Made by a program: the position numbers and the translations under genes
The notes under the pieces: generated by a model
Database searches by the model: none
The model's input: the letters and a program-made list of their open reading frames with translations, nothing else
Told to the model about the DNA's origin: nothing
Source: a virus
Virus record (IMG/VR): IMGVR_UViG_3300031759_000122
Coordinates: 1 to 27,859 of that record
Reading direction: 5' to 3' (one strand)
Length of the DNA: 27,859 nucleotides
Shown: in pieces, positions 7,383-15,373 of the stretch
Numbering within the stretch: the first letter of the stretch is position 1
How the letters are laid out: each line of letters begins with the position of its first letter

Positions 7383-9791
7383 TTAATTTATTAAACCCAA
7401 TCCTTTATGTATATAGTAACTAAAGATTTTTTCTAAAGTACCACCATCGTTAACCCAAGCAGCATGGGAAGAAGCCTGTTCAGATAAAGTCGTCAGCGGG
7501 TCATCCCAGTTAACTAACCCAGCTACCTGTTGTTGATTAGTAACAGGACTATATACAAAGAAACGATAATTGTATTGTACTGGCGTCTTTAATCCCCAAC
7601 CATAAAACGCACTTAACGGATATGTTGTTAAAGGATAAGAAGATAAAGGATAAGCGGTTGTTGGTAAAAAGTTTTGCAGATTGCGGGCTGTTATAGATGC
7701 ATACGATGTAATTGCAGGTACTTCTAATAACTCGTAATATTGAGAGTTAAACATATCATTAACCACTATCTTTTGTCCTGCAGATACCATTGTCGTGCTT
7801 ATATTGTATTCGGTTAATATTCCTCCTAAATTAGGAAAACCAGCACTTAAAGTAAAGTTACGGGCATCTTGAGAACGTGCACCCCACACTCTACTTTGTT
7901 GTACTGAATACAAATCATAAATTTTACCTAACCCTGGCGGTATGTTAGTATAATTAAAGTCATTAAGATTTAAATCTAACATTTCTGACAAAGAGTAAAA
8001 TTGATTTACGTTTGATGTGAGCGGGTCTGAAGTGTTTTCTACAAAGTTAGTTATTTTTTCGTATAGCACCCCACCAAACGTATCTTCATTAGTTGCACTA
8101 GTACCTGCAATAGCAGATAAATAATCATTAAAAAATACTGTATTTTGAGCAATTGTTGGTTGTAATGCGTAGGATTTTAATTGAGCACCGAAATCAAAAC
8201 CAGCTCCAAATTTACGTGCAAAATAAGTACTATTAAAATCTACAATGTCAAATTGCGGACTATAACCTGAAAAATGCTGACTGTATTTTACACTAGTTAT
8301 TGTATTTGTAAGGGTGTAAGGGTAGAACCCTGATACAGGGTTTGCAGTCAAATCGTTTACATAATACAAGCCCGATATTGCTGTACTGTAGAGATAGGAT
8401 TCAGCAGTACCAGCAGTTACATATGGTGTAAAAGCTGCTATATAAAACCCGCTGTTAAAGGCTACACTATTAAGGGTGTATGCAAATGTTTGTAAATCGT
8501 AAGAAGTATTGTATGTGTTTATTACACCACTAACAGGGGTTTCAAAATATATTTGTACGTTGCCTTGACCGCTTGGAGAAAATGTAATCGTAAATAAAGG
8601 AGCCCCACTTAAAATGTTTAATGGATAATTTAATAAAGGAGTATCTGAAAGGTAAGAATTTGTACCTGTTAAAACAGGGCTGTTAATTGTCATTACAAAC
8701 CTACTAGATACCCCGGACCAATATGTACTTTCAAAAGGTACTTTACCGTTTAATGTAAAATCTATATGGTCTGGAATTAAACTCTGTACGTAATAATAAG
8801 CAGATAAGCTTACTGCTGTATTAGCATAGGCTGGAGTGTCTATGTAATCGTAATCTCTAGCAGGCGGGTTAGGTATATTTAAAGTGTCTAAATTTACCCA
8901 TAATGTAGTAGGGTTTACGTAAGAACTAGAAACACTATTTACAACCATTGAAGGTAAGTCGTCTACATAGTAAAAATTAAATGAGCCAGATAAACCTACT
9001 TGTGTTCCTGAAGATGAAGGACGTCCATTATTATCAATTAATACCGGAGTACTGCTTATTGGTTGGTAGTTTAATAAAACAACTTCATTATCTAAAGAGG
9101 TTGCAGAAGCCGATGTAAATCTCCACCTTGGTCGTAAATTAATTAATTGACCATCAGGTACTTCTGTCCAAGGCTGAGATAAAGAATTATCAGCATAAAA
9201 AGTGAAATTAATGTTATTATTGTCCTGTAAACTAGTAAAATAATTTATTGTTAAAGGTACTGGTCCAGCTGAATTACCTGAATAATTAGATTGATAACCG
9301 TAAAACGTATAAATGTCGGTTGAAGGTATAGAAGTAGGAGTACCTGAAGATAACCACCCACTGGTAGACCAGTATAATTTATCTACAATAAAATTACTAG
9401 CTGTTACTGTTGTAGAAAACGTAAAAGGGTTAACACCAGCACGAGTGGTGAGTATCCAGTTAGCGTTATCTACGTTCACATCAAGAGAAGATGTTGGGTT
9501 TGCACCTGTAGAGAGATCTCCTGGATTATTATTATATAAACCTATTTTTATTTCATAAACTCCAGGCCAGTTATAAGTGTGGGTCGGAGCATATTCTGTA
9601 CTATATGTACCATCCCCGAACCACCAAATAATGTTATAATTTGAAGTTATTGCAGCTTCAGTTATACCGGGCTGAGCACTTAAAGCACATGTAAAAGGAG
9701 TAGCTAGGGTAAAACCGCTTAATGGATTAGCTGTTAACCCACTAACAGTAATACCATAAAATGCACTTAGCGGTATTAACGAAATAGCCAT
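7383..9791 (-). CDS. Large baseplate-region protein with N-terminal PKD domain
   Basis: 802 aa. A PKD (Ig-like) domain is visible at about 20-105, with the signature WWFGDG at 56-61, HTY at 71-73 and PGVYEIKIG at 76-84. The remainder is Ser/Thr/Tyr/Asn-rich, apparently beta-rich material with no catalytic motif. A PLSAFYG motif occurs near both ends (residues 8-13 and close to the C-terminus). The last 60 residues (VNWDDPLTTLSEQASSHAAW...IFSYYIHKGLG) look like a conserved docking tail. It follows gp6 with 1 base between stop and start, the position of gp7 in T4. It may be the gp7-like baseplate wedge component or a protein replacing it. The PKD call is good; the baseplate role is by context. 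Confidence 0.78.
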   Translation of the reverse strand: MAISLIPLSAFYGITVSGLTANPLSGFTLATPFTCALSAQPGITEAAITSNYNIIWWFGDGTYSTEYAPTHTYNWPGVYEIKIGLYNNNPGDLSTGANPTSSLDVNVDNANWILTTRAGVNPFTFSTTVTASNFIVDKLYWSTSGWLSSGTPTSIPSTDIYTFYGYQSNYSGNSAGPVPLTINYFTSLQDNNNINFTFYADNSLSQPWTEVPDGQLINLRPRWRFTSASATSLDNEVVLLNYQPISSTPVLIDNNGRPSSSGTQVGLSGSFNFYYVDDLPSMVVNSVSSSYVNPTTLWVNLDTLNIPNPPARDYDYIDTPAYANTAVSLSAYYYVQSLIPDHIDFTLNGKVPFESTYWSGVSSRFVMTINSPVLTGTNSYLSDTPLLNYPLNILSGAPLFTITFSPSGQGNVQIYFETPVSGVINTYNTSYDLQTFAYTLNSVAFNSGFYIAAFTPYVTAGTAESYLYSTAISGLYYVNDLTANPVSGFYPYTLTNTITSVKYSQHFSGYSPQFDIVDFNSTYFARKFGAGFDFGAQLKSYALQPTIAQNTVFFNDYLSAIAGTSATNEDTFGGVLYEKITNFVENTSDPLTSNVNQFYSLSEMLDLNLNDFNYTNIPPGLGKIYDLYSVQQSRVWGARSQDARNFTLSAGFPNLGGILTEYNISTTMVSAGQKIVVNDMFNSQYYELLEVPAITSYASITARNLQNFLPTTAYPLSSYPLTTYPLSAFYGWGLKTPVQYNYRFFVYSPVTNQQQVAGLVNWDDPLTTLSEQASSHAAWVNDGGTLEKIFSYYIHKGLGLIN

Positions 9792-9792
9792 A

Positions 9793-11628
9793 TTAGAAGT
9801 TTACTATAGAAGTGCTTTGTGTTACACCAACATTTACTACTACTCTAGATAAAATATCGTTAATATTGTTTAAATATACAGTTTGAAAGTCTAATGTAGT
9901 AAATGTATGAGTTGTTGATCTTATATCGTTGTAAGGATAAGATGGGTTAAACACTATTAATGAAACTCCATTTATTTGATCCCCGCTACTTGTGTTTTGA
10001 GTTGCTATAGATTGTACTCCAGGTATAGCTAGTATTTGACCGGTTAAATCAGGTATATCTACAGTATAACCAAGAGTAATATTGGAAGGATTAAAATAGT
10101 TTTCTAATATTGTCTGTACATTACTTAATACTGTTGAAGCAGCTACTTTAGAATTGCTTGCCATATTAATAACTAAATTAGAGTTTGCTATATCACTATA
10201 TACAACCCCGCTTGGTGAACCCAAACCTATAGTAATTGCAAGATAGACTGGATCCATAACAATAACTTCAGTGGTTAAACCTTTTACATTATTAAGAGAT
10301 GAATTGATTAACTGTTTTTGAGCTGGAGTTAAATAGTTTACTGTACTATTAGATAGTAATGCAGTTGCTTTAGGCATTACATAAACATATACATTATTAA
10401 AATTTACCGCATCAGCAAAAGCCATTTGATTATATAGCACTCTATAATCTGTACCAGGGCTAGTCAAACCAATACTGTAAAGGTATTGTAAGTGTTGACT
10501 TACATATTGATTATTATTTAAAACTGCAACACTGTTAATAATGTTTGCAAAATTATTTGTTACATATGCTTCATAATCCCCTGGGGTGACCACTCTAAAT
10601 TGAGATCTAAATGAAGCAGGCGCGTTTTTACGTATACTAGCTACTGTTTCTACATCTGTAAAAGTAGTAGAAATAGTATTATTAGAAAATTGTAGGCTTA
10701 TTATATTAGCATCGTTTAATAGAGTTAAATCGCTGCTGATAACGTCAGGAGAAATAGAATTAAACTGAGCAGTATTGTAAATGGCAGGTATTTGGCCGTT
10801 TAATGCCCCTACACCTACTTGACCTGCGGTGCCTGCTGTTTGTAGATAATAAACTGCTACCTGATCTCCCGCTCCAAGTTGTATACCGTTAATACCGTCG
10901 CCAAATTTAATTTCATAATGCAAATCACTATTTAACCGTATTTCATAAGAAGAATCTGTTGCGTTTTGCAAATATAAAGATTCAGTCTTGTTCCACTGGG
11001 TCCATTTGCCAGTAGTGGCTTGTTTTACATAAACATCTATATTAAAATGATCAATTGTTACATTAGTACCTGGAACTAAGTACAATATTTCATTAGATTC
11101 CCCGGCAGCTGTATAAAGCGGGTATTCAATATAACTACCTTGATATAACAGATACTGATTAGCTACATCACCTAGTTCCTGTATGCCTGAAATTGTTTTA
11201 GTAAACGTAACATCACTATTAAAAGAATAAGAAGCATTACCTAAACGTAAAAATGTATAACGCGGTATTGTATATGTACCTACAGCTAAATTAGCTGTTG
11301 CAGACACGTCAAAGGATAAAGTCGATGTTTGAGCACCTATAGGGGAATAGTTAATAACATTAACAATACGGTTAATGTTTTCATAAAGTTGAGCTTCCGT
11401 AAACATCGTTTCTGTTGATGTTTGGTTCATATAATACATTAATGTATGAAAAGCATACGAAATAATGTTATTAACAGCTGTAATATTCGAACCCTGAAAG
11501 TTTTGATCTGTAAATAAACCTTCTGTGTTTAAACGAGAAATAATGAAATCTCTTAACGAAAGCGCATCAAACGCAACGTATTGGTTGGATGTGATGTTGA
11601 GATTACTTGCGTCTGTAGTGGTATTCAT
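9793..11628 (-). CDS. gp6: Baseplate wedge protein, gp6 / Baseplate_J type
   Basis: 611 aa, about the size of T4 gp6. The N-terminus (FDALSLRDFIISRLN, then YAFHTLMYYMNQTSTETMFTEAQLYENINRIVNVINY at about 53-95) is characteristic of gp6-like wedge proteins: helical, followed by FDVSATANLAVGTYTIPRYT. The middle has VATSSIRKNAP-type sequence (here VETVASIRKNAPASFRSQFRVVTPGDYEAYV, about 325-355), the conserved Baseplate_J/gp6 block. Later come VKGLTTEVIVMDPVYLAITI and DLTGQILAIPGV, both normal for the family. The gene overlaps gp25 by one base at 11628. gp6 joins gp7 and gp53/gp25 to build the wedges and holds the baseplate together during sheath contraction. Confidence in the family is high; the T4 number is by homology of architecture. 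Confidence 0.88.
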   Translation of the reverse strand: MNTTTDASNLNITSNQYVAFDALSLRDFIISRLNTEGLFTDQNFQGSNITAVNNIISYAFHTLMYYMNQTSTETMFTEAQLYENINRIVNVINYSPIGAQTSTLSFDVSATANLAVGTYTIPRYTFLRLGNASYSFNSDVTFTKTISGIQELGDVANQYLLYQGSYIEYPLYTAAGESNEILYLVPGTNVTIDHFNIDVYVKQATTGKWTQWNKTESLYLQNATDSSYEIRLNSDLHYEIKFGDGINGIQLGAGDQVAVYYLQTAGTAGQVGVGALNGQIPAIYNTAQFNSISPDVISSDLTLLNDANIISLQFSNNTISTTFTDVETVASIRKNAPASFRSQFRVVTPGDYEAYVTNNFANIINSVAVLNNNQYVSQHLQYLYSIGLTSPGTDYRVLYNQMAFADAVNFNNVYVYVMPKATALLSNSTVNYLTPAQKQLINSSLNNVKGLTTEVIVMDPVYLAITIGLGSPSGVVYSDIANSNLVINMASNSKVAASTVLSNVQTILENYFNPSNITLGYTVDIPDLTGQILAIPGVQSIATQNTSSGDQINGVSLIVFNPSYPYNDIRSTTHTFTTLDFQTVYLNNINDILSRVVVNVGVTQSTSIVNF

Positions 11629-12074
11629 TATTGTATTGGAAGAAGGGTATACCCGTTATTGGTTAAAGTGCCTGGGATATTAATAGTTGTATTCAATGAC
11701 GGGATTAAGATACTTAATGTAATTGCCATAGAATTATCGTCCGGGTTAACACTTATGTCTATATTCTTTACAGAAACCCTCGGTTCAAAAAAAGTAAGAT
11801 TTTTTAATATTGTTTGACCAACTAAGTTTGCAGTAGTATTAGTAGCTGGCATAAACAAGTACTGCATTAAGTTTAAACCATATTCTGGATTTAATAAGTT
11901 TTGGCCAGGTATTGTATTAAATAGATTGTTAATAGAGTTAACAATGGCTGCTTGATCATAATCTATTGCAACATCTCTTTGAACTGGCTTATTGAAATCC
12001 AAGTGCAGATCTACAAAGTCATATTTGTTGACTGTTTGTATATTTTGTAGACCGCTAAAAGTAATACTTGCCAT
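11628..12074 (-). CDS. gp25: Baseplate wedge protein gp25-like
   Basis: 148 aa, the usual size for GPW/gp25-family baseplate proteins. The conserved EPR motif is at 97-99 (FFEPRV). It is preceded by the typical segment DYDQAAIVNSINNLFNT (38-54) and PEYGLNLMQYLF (63-74), and followed by a beta hairpin (ISVNPDDNSMAITLSILIP). gp25 sits at the inner baseplate and nucleates the tail sheath. It is the first gene of the minus-strand tail block. Its ATG lies 6 bases after a CCTAAGTA late-type motif and faces a divergent plus-strand gene 51 bases away. Confidence 0.93.
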   Translation of the reverse strand: MASITFSGLQNIQTVNKYDFVDLHLDFNKPVQRDVAIDYDQAAIVNSINNLFNTIPGQNLLNPEYGLNLMQYLFMPATNTTANLVGQTILKNLTFFEPRVSVKNIDISVNPDDNSMAITLSILIPSLNTTINIPGTLTNNGYTLLPIQ

Positions 12075-12080
12075 ATAAAT

Positions 12081-12088
12081 TACTTAGG
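12081..12088 (-). promoter_or_regulatory. Late-type motif CCTAAGTA before gp25
   Basis: Fits NNTAARTA and ends 6 bases before the gp25 ATG. With T4 late geometry (-13 to -6) transcription would begin at the base before the ATG. It would serve the whole tail operon. Confidence 0.5.
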
Positions 12089-12103
12089 AACAAAGTATAA
12101 AAA

Positions 12104-12111
12104 CGTAAGTA
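12104..12111 (+). promoter_or_regulatory. Late-type motif CGTAAGTA before the 386-aa gene
   Basis: Fits NNTAARTA, 14 bases before the ATG at 12126. It is divergent from the gp25 motif, the two sharing a 51-base intergenic region. Confidence 0.5.
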
Positions 12112-12125
12112 ATAATATACCTTTT

Positions 12126-13286
12126 ATGAAGAACAGCAAGTTTATACATCTTTACGAAACCGTTTATAATCGTTACAAGCAAGGCGCCGGCTTTTTAGAG
12201 GGCGATGTGGTTAAGCTTAAATCCGATTATAAATCTATGGATTGTTATAAATCGTTAAACGAAACGATTAAAATACGTATTGAAACTGCTGCTAAATCTG
12301 GTTTTAATATGCGCTTAGGTCGTTTACATACACCTAATGCTCAATTCGGTTCTTTAGGTTATGAAAAACTACCAGCTACTCATGCTGATGTTTATTCTGA
12401 AATGTCTCCAGGTAATGTTGGTAATTTAATGACAGTACCAATAGATATTTTAGAAGAAATAGACACAGGGGTAAATCTACCCCCTGTTTCGCCAAATAAC
12501 AAGCGCCCTAATGGTGCATCTCAAGATGCTGCTGAATGGGAATCAAATCCTGATACTCCAGAAACAAAAGAACAAAATCATTTAGGTCACGAACAAAATT
12601 GGATTAAAAAAGGTGATTATAAATTAGCAGAAAAAGATAAAAAGTCTTCAGTTGGTGCTAATGAGCATGATGATTCAAAACCATCAGAAGAATACGAACC
12701 ATTACCTAAAAACAAGATGAAACCAAAGACTTTAAAAGAGTCAGAAGAAATTTTGAGCGGTCTTTATATTAAAATACTTAATGAAGACGTAGGTATGATG
12801 GGATCTGGTGCAGAATCAAGCTATAGTGAAGAGGCAGATGTGTGCCCAACTTGTCATCATAATCCATGCACATGTGATGAAGCACCTGTTGGTATGGCAG
12901 AAGAAGAAATATGTCCAGCTTGCGGTGCAGAAGTTTGCGGTTGCACTCATAGACAAATGTTTAGTGATGGACGTTTAAAAATTGAACCACATCATGTAAA
13001 AGATGAATGTTGGAACATGGAAGAAAACAAAATGATTGACGAATGTTGGGGAATGGATGGCAATATTAAAGAAGAGTGCTGGAGAATGGAAGAAGGCACA
13101 GGTATGCCAACCAATCCTGAAGTAAGTCAAGAAACAGGACAACAAAGCCCTACACAGGGAGAAGATGGACCTTTAGAAGAAGTTAATAAAGTTGCTAAAA
13201 ACCAACCAAAAAGAGGCTATCTACCAGGTGGCCATCCAGATGATGGTGTTACTATTAAAGCGCACCCAAATTCTTACCTATCATAA
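12126..13286 (+). CDS. Acidic protein of unknown function with twin CPxC-x4-CxC motifs
   Basis: 386 aa; family not recognised. Residues 1-115 look folded and partly basic (FIHLYETVYNRYKQGAGFLEGDVVKLK; SGFNMRLGRLHTPNAQFGSLGYEKLP). Residues 120-210 are polar and probably disordered. Two copies of CPxC-x4-C-x-C follow, with Cys240, 243, 248, 250 and Cys263, 266, 271, 273. These are good candidates for zinc or iron-sulfur binding or a redox-active knuckle. Then come three repeats of [DE]ECWxM at 293-298, 305-310 and 316-321, spaced 11-12 residues. The tail is disordered (QETGQQSPTQGEDG) and ends PKRGYLPGGHPDDGVTIKAHPNSYL. The gene stands alone on the plus strand and is convergent with the clamp loader, their stop codons overlapping (13281-13286). 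A late-type motif 14 bases upstream suggests a virion or assembly protein; that is inference. Confidence 0.8.
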   Translation: MKNSKFIHLYETVYNRYKQGAGFLEGDVVKLKSDYKSMDCYKSLNETIKIRIETAAKSGFNMRLGRLHTPNAQFGSLGYEKLPATHADVYSEMSPGNVGNLMTVPIDILEEIDTGVNLPPVSPNNKRPNGASQDAAEWESNPDTPETKEQNHLGHEQNWIKKGDYKLAEKDKKSSVGANEHDDSKPSEEYEPLPKNKMKPKTLKESEEILSGLYIKILNEDVGMMGSGAESSYSEEADVCPTCHHNPCTCDEAPVGMAEEEICPACGAEVCGCTHRQMFSDGRLKIEPHHVKDECWNMEENKMIDECWGMDGNIKEECWRMEEGTGMPTNPEVSQETGQQSPTQGEDGPLEEVNKVAKNQPKRGYLPGGHPDDGVTIKAHPNSYLS

Positions 13287-14222
13287 TTGACTTAATGCTA
13301 TAAGACAAGAAAAGAAATTAATTTCTTGATCCATAACTAAAGCCGAACGATACAAATATTCAGAGACTTGCAGTAATGCAAGTCTTTTTTTATCTTCTGC
13401 TAACGAGCCTTTATATATAGCATTAAATAGGTCTTTCATTAACTTTGGGTAGTCGTTACCGAATGTTTGCTCCGATTCTATAACAAACTTACGTAGAGAC
13501 ATTAAGTCTTCTCTATTAGTAAGTTTAATTAGGATATCTTCAGCGAATCCCTCGTTATTAATAGTGCTCTGTAGTTGTAATACGCCGTTAATAACACTAC
13601 GTTGTATATGATTAATAATTCTACGTAAATCTGGATAATAGTACCGTATTACTTCTTTAATACGTTCTGCTTGTTCGTTATTAATCTTAACGTTTTCTTC
13701 CTTTAATATATGTACTATACGTTTAGCGTATTCTCTAATAGGGGGTGTGAAATCAGTAAAAACCTGACAACGAGATTGTATTGGTTGAATAATACGATGT
13801 AAGTAATTACCAGTAAGAATAAAACGAGTGTTACCAGCATATTCTTCCATAACATTACGTAATGCTCTTTGACCAGCATCAGTAAAGTTATCAAATTCGT
13901 CAAGAAATATGACTTTAAGTTTACCGTCAATACTCTTGGTTTGAGCAAACGTTAAAATAGAAGTACGTACCTCATCAATACCGTTTTTTTCGCTAGCGTT
14001 TATATACAGATATTGAGCGTCTAGTATTTCATTAATAATTACCTTAGCTAATGTGGTTTTACCGGTACCGGCATTACCTACAAGTAGTATGTTAGGTATT
14101 TCTTGTTTACGTCTACATTCTTCTATAAATTGACGTAAATAATCAGAAAGTACCATATCGGCCAGTTTAGATGGCCTGTATCGTTCCGTCCATATTGATA
14201 GTAACTGTTCATTAATTGTCAT
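13281..14222 (-). CDS. gp44: Sliding-clamp loader ATPase, gp44 / RFC small subunit type
   Basis: 313 aa AAA+ ATPase. It opens with WTERYRPSKLADMV (11-24), the conserved clamp-loader start. Walker A is GNAGTGKT (49-56), Walker B VIFLDEFD (104-111), and sensor 1 is ILTGN (135-139). The SRC arginine-finger motif is at 150-152 (SRCQVF). A C-terminal helical collar domain follows. T4 gp44 forms a heteropentamer with gp62 and loads the gp45 clamp on primer-template DNA; no gp62 or gp45 gene is in this window. The Walker B box reads DEFD rather than the more usual DEAD. The gene is coupled to dUTPase by a TAATG overlap at 14222, so both are probably expressed together in the replication phase. Confidence 0.93.
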   Translation of the reverse strand: MTINEQLLSIWTERYRPSKLADMVLSDYLRQFIEECRRKQEIPNILLVGNAGTGKTTLAKVIINEILDAQYLYINASEKNGIDEVRTSILTFAQTKSIDGKLKVIFLDEFDNFTDAGQRALRNVMEEYAGNTRFILTGNYLHRIIQPIQSRCQVFTDFTPPIREYAKRIVHILKEENVKINNEQAERIKEVIRYYYPDLRRIINHIQRSVINGVLQLQSTINNEGFAEDILIKLTNREDLMSLRKFVIESEQTFGNDYPKLMKDLFNAIYKGSLAEDKKRLALLQVSEYLYRSALVMDQEINFFSCLIALSQL

Positions 14223-14743
14223 TATATAGTAAAGCTGAACGAACCATCGTTATTAGCTGTCATTTTTTTGTTGTACGTATCTACTGGAGTTGCTAGATTA
14301 TCAGAAGAGCCAAACCCCTTTTCCCCACGAGTTGTTTCGCTTACTTGTTCGGTCCATTCAATGTCGGCCTGAATAAGAGGGTAAACAATTAATTGAGCGA
14401 TCTTATCGCCTGGTTCAAAGGTTTGATCACCAAAACCAAAATTATAAAGCTTAATACCCATATCCCCTCTATAAGGATTATCAATAATACCAAAATGAGG
14501 GAATATATGCTTCTTAAACCCAACACCAGATCGGCCTTCAACACGAATCCAATAACCTGGGGTAATGTAACCAAGCTTTAAACCAACTGGAACTGTAGCC
14601 CAGCCTTTACCAGGTATTGTAACCTTTTCTACTGCTGTAAGATCTAATCCAGAATCGCCTGTATAAGGGTCTGAATGATTAAACTTTGGTAACACAGCTA
14701 AATTGTGTGTTTTAACGAATTTAATATTAACTGGGAATGACAT
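14222..14743 (-). CDS. dut: dUTP diphosphatase (dUTPase)
   Basis: 173 aa. All five trimeric-dUTPase motifs are present: motif 1 DSGLDLTA (30-37), motif 2 GRSGVG (70-75), motif 3 GIIDNPYRG (85-93) with catalytic Asp88 and Tyr91, motif 4 PGDKIAQLIV (111-120), and motif 5 RGEKGFGSSD (139-148) with the P-loop-like Gly-rich tail and the Phe that stacks on the base. It hydrolyses dUTP to dUMP and pyrophosphate, keeping uracil out of DNA and supplying dUMP for dTMP. The roughly 25-residue tail after motif 5 (TPVDTYNKKMTANNDGSFSFTI) is longer than usual. The upstream region lacks the NNTAARTA motif seen before virion genes, in keeping with earlier expression. Confidence 0.96.
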   Translation of the reverse strand: MSFPVNIKFVKTHNLAVLPKFNHSDPYTGDSGLDLTAVEKVTIPGKGWATVPVGLKLGYITPGYWIRVEGRSGVGFKKHIFPHFGIIDNPYRGDMGIKLYNFGFGDQTFEPGDKIAQLIVYPLIQADIEWTEQVSETTRGEKGFGSSDNLATPVDTYNKKMTANNDGSFSFTI

Positions 14744-14786
14744 AATGTATGAGTATAAAGTATATTATTGATAAATCAATGGCTTA

Positions 14787-14794
14787 CATAAATA
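14787..14794 (+). promoter_or_regulatory. Late-type motif CATAAATA before the small-terminase-like gene
   Basis: Seven of eight bases match T4 TATAAATA. It ends 6 bases before the ATG at 14801, so transcription with T4 geometry would begin at about 14800. Confidence 0.55.
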
Positions 14795-14800
14795 TTATTA

Positions 14801-15373
14801 ATGAATCCTCCGTTACCGGATAATAAGCCATCAGATAATCAACAGATAATAGATCAAATAGATGATTTTATTGACGGTTTAAATATAACTAAAGAGGAAC
14901 CACAAGCAACTTCTGAAACAGTTACAATTCCAATTAATGTACCTAAAACACCAGAAGATATGCAAGCTTTTGTGTTGCAACACTCAGCAGGTTTGGTAGA
15001 AAACAGTGTTAAAAGCATAATGGAATTACAAAAATTGACAGTGGCTACCGGTGACCCGGAAATGATGGCTGGTTTGGCTAGTTTAATTGCTGCAAGTACC
15101 GGTGCTATAGAAACAGTTAATAAAATACATTTACAGCATAAAAAGGCTGAAACCATTAAAGAGGTTAAGAAAATTGAAATAGAAGGCAAGAAAGAAATAC
15201 AAAAACTTAAAAATGATGGGTATCTTAACTTGCCAGCTGGTCAAACAAACATACTAGTAGCTACTAGAGAAGAAATTATAGCACAATTAACTGGTAAGGC
15301 TAAAGCTAAAGCAGTAGAAACTAATGTTATTGAACTGTCGGCGTCTGAACAGATTGTGGTGCCTGCTGTTTAG
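14801..15373 (+). CDS. Probable terminase small subunit, gp16-like
   Basis: 190 aa. The layout resembles T4 gp16 (164 aa): an acidic disordered N-terminus, a central helical hairpin (about 55-130: HSAGLVENSVKSIMELQKL, then GDPEMMAGLASLIAASTGAIETVNKIHLQHKK) and a charged helix. Near the C-terminus is a segment QTNILVATREEIIAQL (147-162), comparable to the QMNIQNATVFMGSPTELM region of gp16. In T4, gp16 forms rings that recognise DNA and stimulate the gp17 packaging motor. No large terminase is present here, so the gene is apart from its usual partner. It is alone on the plus strand and its 3' end overlaps the end of the opposite lipoprotein gene by 47 bases. The assignment rests on pattern memory, not on a search. 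Confidence 0.55.
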   Translation: MNPPLPDNKPSDNQQIIDQIDDFIDGLNITKEEPQATSETVTIPINVPKTPEDMQAFVLQHSAGLVENSVKSIMELQKLTVATGDPEMMAGLASLIAASTGAIETVNKIHLQHKKAETIKEVKKIEIEGKKEIQKLKNDGYLNLPAGQTNILVATREEIIAQLTGKAKAKAVETNVIELSASEQIVVPAV

